DNA of 7,950 nucleotides from Tardiphaga sp. (GTDB taxonomy: Bacteria > Pseudomonadota > Alphaproteobacteria > Rhizobiales > Xanthobacteraceae). Positions 6,359-7,950 of the stretch are shown here, one piece after another. Made by a program: the position numbers and the translations under genes. Numbering within the stretch: the first letter of the stretch is position 1; every line of letters begins with the position of its first letter. The DNA is taken from NCBI GenBank assembly GCA_028290765.1, contig JAQGJF010001141.1:1-7950 (forward strand). Direction: 5' to 3'. Below the pieces are notes generated by a model. The model searched no databases. It saw only the letters and a list, made by a program, of their open reading frames with translations, and was not told the origin of the DNA.

Positions 6359-6571
6359 CTAGGCGGCACTGCCCTTCGTTCTCGGTAATCTGCCCAGCGC
6401 ATGGTCATCCGAAACGCTGGCCTGTAGTTGCTCCAGTTCCGTTTCCAGATATTCATTCGCCATGATCAGCGCCTTGATCGTGCTGCGCAGGTTGCCGTCG
6501 CACATCGCGATGGCCTGGTTGCAGGCTTGTTCATAGCGGTCGTTGTCGGTCATCGGAGCAGGTTCTGACAT
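6359..6571 (-). CDS. Small helical protein, function unknown
   Basis: Encodes 70 residues: MSEPAPMTDNDRYEQACNQA, a middle section with CDGNLRSTIKALIMANEYLE, and a Glu/Gln-rich stretch (ETELEQLQA) that looks like a short coiled coil, ending RLPRTKGSAA. Two Cys (17 and 24) are separated by six residues. No signal peptide is present, so it should be cytoplasmic. Either the ATG at 6571 or the in-frame ATG at 6553 (MTDND) could be the start; neither has a strong ribosome binding site. A longer frame upstream of 6571 has unlikely composition and is rejected. On the minus strand TTGACT (6640-6635) might be a -35 box, but only a poor -10 follows at a proper distance. It is the first gene of a likely pair with the gene 28 bp downstream. 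No family was recognised. Confidence 0.7.
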   Translation of the reverse strand: MSEPAPMTDNDRYEQACNQAIAMCDGNLRSTIKALIMANEYLETELEQLQASVSDDHALGRLPRTKGSAA

Positions 6572-6759
6572 GGCGAAAATCCGTGCTTGCGAGAGGTGGA
6601 ATGGTTGATGAATGTTCCTATTATGTTCTCTCAGAGTCAAGGCTGGTTCGGGACGTGAAGGAGGTTGTCCGCAGTTGAATTGGCCTGAACTGCACGACGA
6701 GCGTACGACACGCGCAAGCCAACCCACAGCCTTCGCGCGATGGCTAAATCTTACCAGTG

Positions 6760-6785
6760 GCACCCGCCGGAGAATTCGCGGGTGC
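6760..6785 (-). terminator. Possible terminator hairpin after the His-rich protein gene
   Basis: GCACCCGC (6760-6767) and GCGGGTGC (6778-6785) form a perfect 8-bp stem with a 10-base loop, 19 bp beyond the stop of the gene at 6804-7049. On the minus strand it is followed by CACTGGTAAGATTT, with no true T-run, so as an intrinsic terminator it is weak. Confidence 0.5.
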
Positions 6786-6803
6786 GCAGCTCCGGAACCG
6801 CCG

Positions 6804-7049
6804 TTACTGGCAAGGATGCGCGCGACCGTCCTGGCCGCGATAGGCGGCGGCGCCTTGCTTGCAGTTGGCACGCAGCGGACCGTCGTAATAGGCGTAGGTG
6901 CCTGCGACCGGTCCCGGGCCGTAATTGTGCAGGTAGGAGATCAGAGGCTCATGATGGACGTGGAGGTGATGCCTCGGATGGGCCAGCGCCGGTGCGGCGA
7001 CCGTGGCAGCCATGGCAAGAATTGCAGCCGCTCCAAAAAGTCTGATCAT
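6804..7049 (-). CDS. Small exported His-rich protein, function unknown
   Basis: Encodes 81 residues. MIRLFGAAAILAMAATVAAPALA is a clear Sec signal peptide, with cleavage expected after Ala23. The mature part of about 58 residues starts with a His cluster, HPRHHLHVHH (24-33), which could bind metal, then a Tyr/Gly-rich segment (NYGPGPVAGTYAYYDGP) and two Cys (63 and 80) that could form a disulfide in the periplasm. The C-terminal CKQGAAAYRGQDGRAHPCQ resembles the small periplasmic hypothetical proteins that are frequent in Bradyrhizobium-type genomes, but no named family was recognised. The ATG at 7049 is supported by GGAGAG five bases upstream and by the position of the signal peptide; the longer frame (to 7112) adds a non-signal extension and is rejected. 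It stands alone between a hairpin and a possible stress promoter. Confidence 0.8.
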   Translation of the reverse strand: MIRLFGAAAILAMAATVAAPALAHPRHHLHVHHEPLISYLHNYGPGPVAGTYAYYDGPLRANCKQGAAAYRGQDGRAHPCQ

Positions 7050-7077
7050 CGTTGCTCTCCCAATATCACCAGGGTCA

Positions 7078-7103
7078 AACCGCTGGCTGAAGACCGCGGT
7101 TCC
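7078..7103 (-). promoter_or_regulatory. Possible EcfG-type (general stress) promoter
   Basis: On the minus strand GGAAC (7103-7099) and GGTT (7081-7078) are separated by 17 bases. The known alphaproteobacterial EcfG consensus is GGAAC-N16/17-CGTT, so one base of the -10 differs. Transcription would start near 7070, about 20 bases before the ATG of the His-rich protein and just ahead of its ribosome binding site. Confidence 0.4.
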
Positions 7104-7577
7104 GGTGGCCACCGTTCATGCCGGCTCAACCATAGGCGGCTTGTTCCGCCGACGCGAGTGGGTCGCTGGCCGCAACTACTCTTCACGTTTGTTTCAGGTC
7201 CCCGTCCAATACAACCATTGATTGTTTATTTGTGGAGACCTAGCGTCGGCACCGAATCGGGTCGGTCGAAAAAGGACGATCCGTTTCGTCAAACAAGTGG
7301 TGCGATCGTCCTCGTGCTTGAAACGACAAATCCGGACTTCTCCGAAAAAGCATCCAAGCGCATCTCCAGAGGACCGTAACCGAAAAATTTTATTAGAAAC
7401 CTCGAAGGTGCAAAACTCATCCTCGCGCAAATGATTAAGTCACATCACCTTCAATTAAATGTTCGAAGGTGTGCACTATTGAACATCGCGCCACGTTTAG
7501 GGCGAGACATCTTTCGACTGCGCTTCGCTATTGTCGAGAGATTCGAAACCTCGTTCGCCATCTGTCAGGGAAGCATC
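7104..7577. other. Gene-free spacer with inverted and direct repeats
   Basis: No convincing gene is seen in about 470 bp. From roughly 7200 to 7500 the DNA is more AT-rich than the surroundings. It holds a perfect 8-bp inverted repeat GGACGATC/GATCGTCC (7274-7281, 7304-7311), two copies of TCGAAGGTG (7402-7410, 7463-7471), and an inverted partner CACCTTC (7446-7452) that pairs with the second copy around a 12-base AT-rich loop. These may be regulatory sites for the small gene at 7578, or remnants of an older insertion. Confidence 0.5.
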
Positions 7578-7769
7578 ATGCCGAATTCTGATCGCGTACC
7601 GATGTTTCAGCCGTGTTACCGGATCCACGATCTCGTCGAGATCCGCAGCGAGAATCCGCACTACGCCCGTTCGCTGCCGCGGGTTCTGGAGCGAAAGCCG
7701 GTTCGCCGGATCGCATTGTGGTTTCGCGCGCTGACCCGAAGCAGCAAACGGCTGCGCCAGGATCTTTGA
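7578..7769 (+). CDS. Small basic protein, hypothetical
   Basis: Encodes 63 residues, MPNSDRVPMFQPCYRIHDL at the start and ending RALTRSSKRLRQDL. It is strongly basic, with Arg/Lys clusters in its second half (ERKPVRR, RSSKRLR), no signal peptide and no membrane segment. The ATG at 7578 has AGGGA (7567-7571) six bases upstream, which makes translation plausible; a longer frame reaches back to 7431 but has no comparable site. The stop TGA (7767-7769) lies inside the first unit of the 14-bp tandem repeat, so the C-terminus is set by that repeat. No family recognised. It could be a real small gene or a degraded fragment. Confidence 0.5.
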   Translation: MPNSDRVPMFQPCYRIHDLVEIRSENPHYARSLPRVLERKPVRRIALWFRALTRSSKRLRQDL

Positions 7770-7829
7770 AATCAGGATCTTTGAAATCGGATCTTTGAAA
7801 TCGGATCTTGGAAATCGGTCTCTGAAATC
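7760..7829. repeat. 14-bp tandem repeat array, about five units
   Basis: The unit GGATCTTTGAAATC occurs exactly at 7760-7773, 7775-7788 and 7789-7802 (one extra A between the first two), with one change at 7803-7816 (CTTGG for CTTTG) and as a degenerate 13-bp copy at 7817-7829. It lies between the stop codons of two convergent genes, and its first unit supplies the stop of the left one. Slippage is the likely origin. Confidence 0.9.
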
Positions 7830-7835
7830 GCCCGC

Positions 7836-7950
7836 TCAGGACGGCGACGTCGTCGCCTGCTCCTGCGCCTTGTCTTGCGCCTTGTTCAATTCCTTGGCGA
7901 TCGAACGCAGATCCTGCCATGCCAGCCGTTTGTAGGACGGCGAACGCAGC
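7836..7950 (-). CDS. 3' end of an unidentified gene cut by the window edge
   Basis: On the minus strand a frame enters at the right edge and runs 37 codons to TGA (7838-7836). The peptide starts LRSPSYKRLAWQDLRSIAKE and goes on to a Lys/Gln/Ala-rich helical tail (LNKAQDKAQEQATTSPS). The start and most of the protein lie outside the window. The composition is that of a real C-terminal tail, with GC-rich third positions, and the stop falls just short of the tandem repeat. I do not recognise the family. Confidence 0.6.
   Translation of the reverse strand, partial: LRSPSYKRLAWQDLRSIAKELNKAQDKAQEQATTSPS

Noticed and set aside
6331..6456. N-terminal extension of the 83-residue protein up to 6456
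   Set aside because: It would overlap the upstream gene by about 100 bp, and ATG 6330 has a good ribosome binding site.
6572..6871. N-terminal extension of the 70-residue protein up to 6871
   Set aside because: It would run through the hairpin at 6760-6785 into the next gene, and its composition is that of a random frame.
6612..7379. Long plus-strand ORF of 255 codons
   Set aside because: It is antisense to the exported His-rich gene, has no coding character and no ribosome binding site; it is a GC-rich shadow frame.
7760..7829. Short direct repeats considered as a CRISPR array
   Set aside because: The units are only 14 bp and directly adjacent, with no spacers and no cas genes nearby.

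Overview
The window looks like chromosomal DNA from an alphaproteobacterium of the Bradyrhizobium/Rhodopseudomonas/Nitrobacter group. This rests on three things: high GC, gene content (purE-purK, a ribosomal protein S21 with an RG-rich tail, a GGDEF protein beside a lone receiver domain), and a dispersed palindromic repeat (591-661) of a type I know from intergenic DNA of that family. This assignment is by recognition, not by search.

Left part (1-2383): a Pro/Ala-rich gene fragment (+) converges on a TPR lipoprotein gene (-), with the palindromic repeat between them and overlapping the first gene's stop codon. Upstream of the TPR gene on the same strand lies rpsU (S21), which starts with GTG and has its own intrinsic terminator. 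About 350 bp without a gene follow, holding a candidate inverted-repeat element.

Middle (2384-4796): aqpZ (water channel, +) converges at 15 bp on the purE-purK operon (-), whose two genes overlap by GTGA. The operon has a near-consensus sigma-70 promoter next to a 12-bp tandem duplication. PurK and PurE act in sequence in purine synthesis (AIR to N5-CAIR to CAIR).

Signalling part (4845-6027): a soluble diguanylate cyclase with intact GGDEF and I-site motifs, then a single-domain response regulator, both on +. They may be co-transcribed and linked in function, but that is inference.

Right part (6028-7950): a two-gene unit of small proteins of unknown function (-), a small exported His-rich protein (-) with a possible EcfG-type general-stress promoter, about 470 bp without a clear gene, a small basic ORF (+) ending in a 14-bp tandem repeat, and the 3' end of a further gene (-) cut by the window edge. 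No rRNA, tRNA, CRISPR array, transposase or phage gene was seen. Most of the window is ordinary core genome. The least explained parts are the small-protein genes and the repeat-rich spacers.
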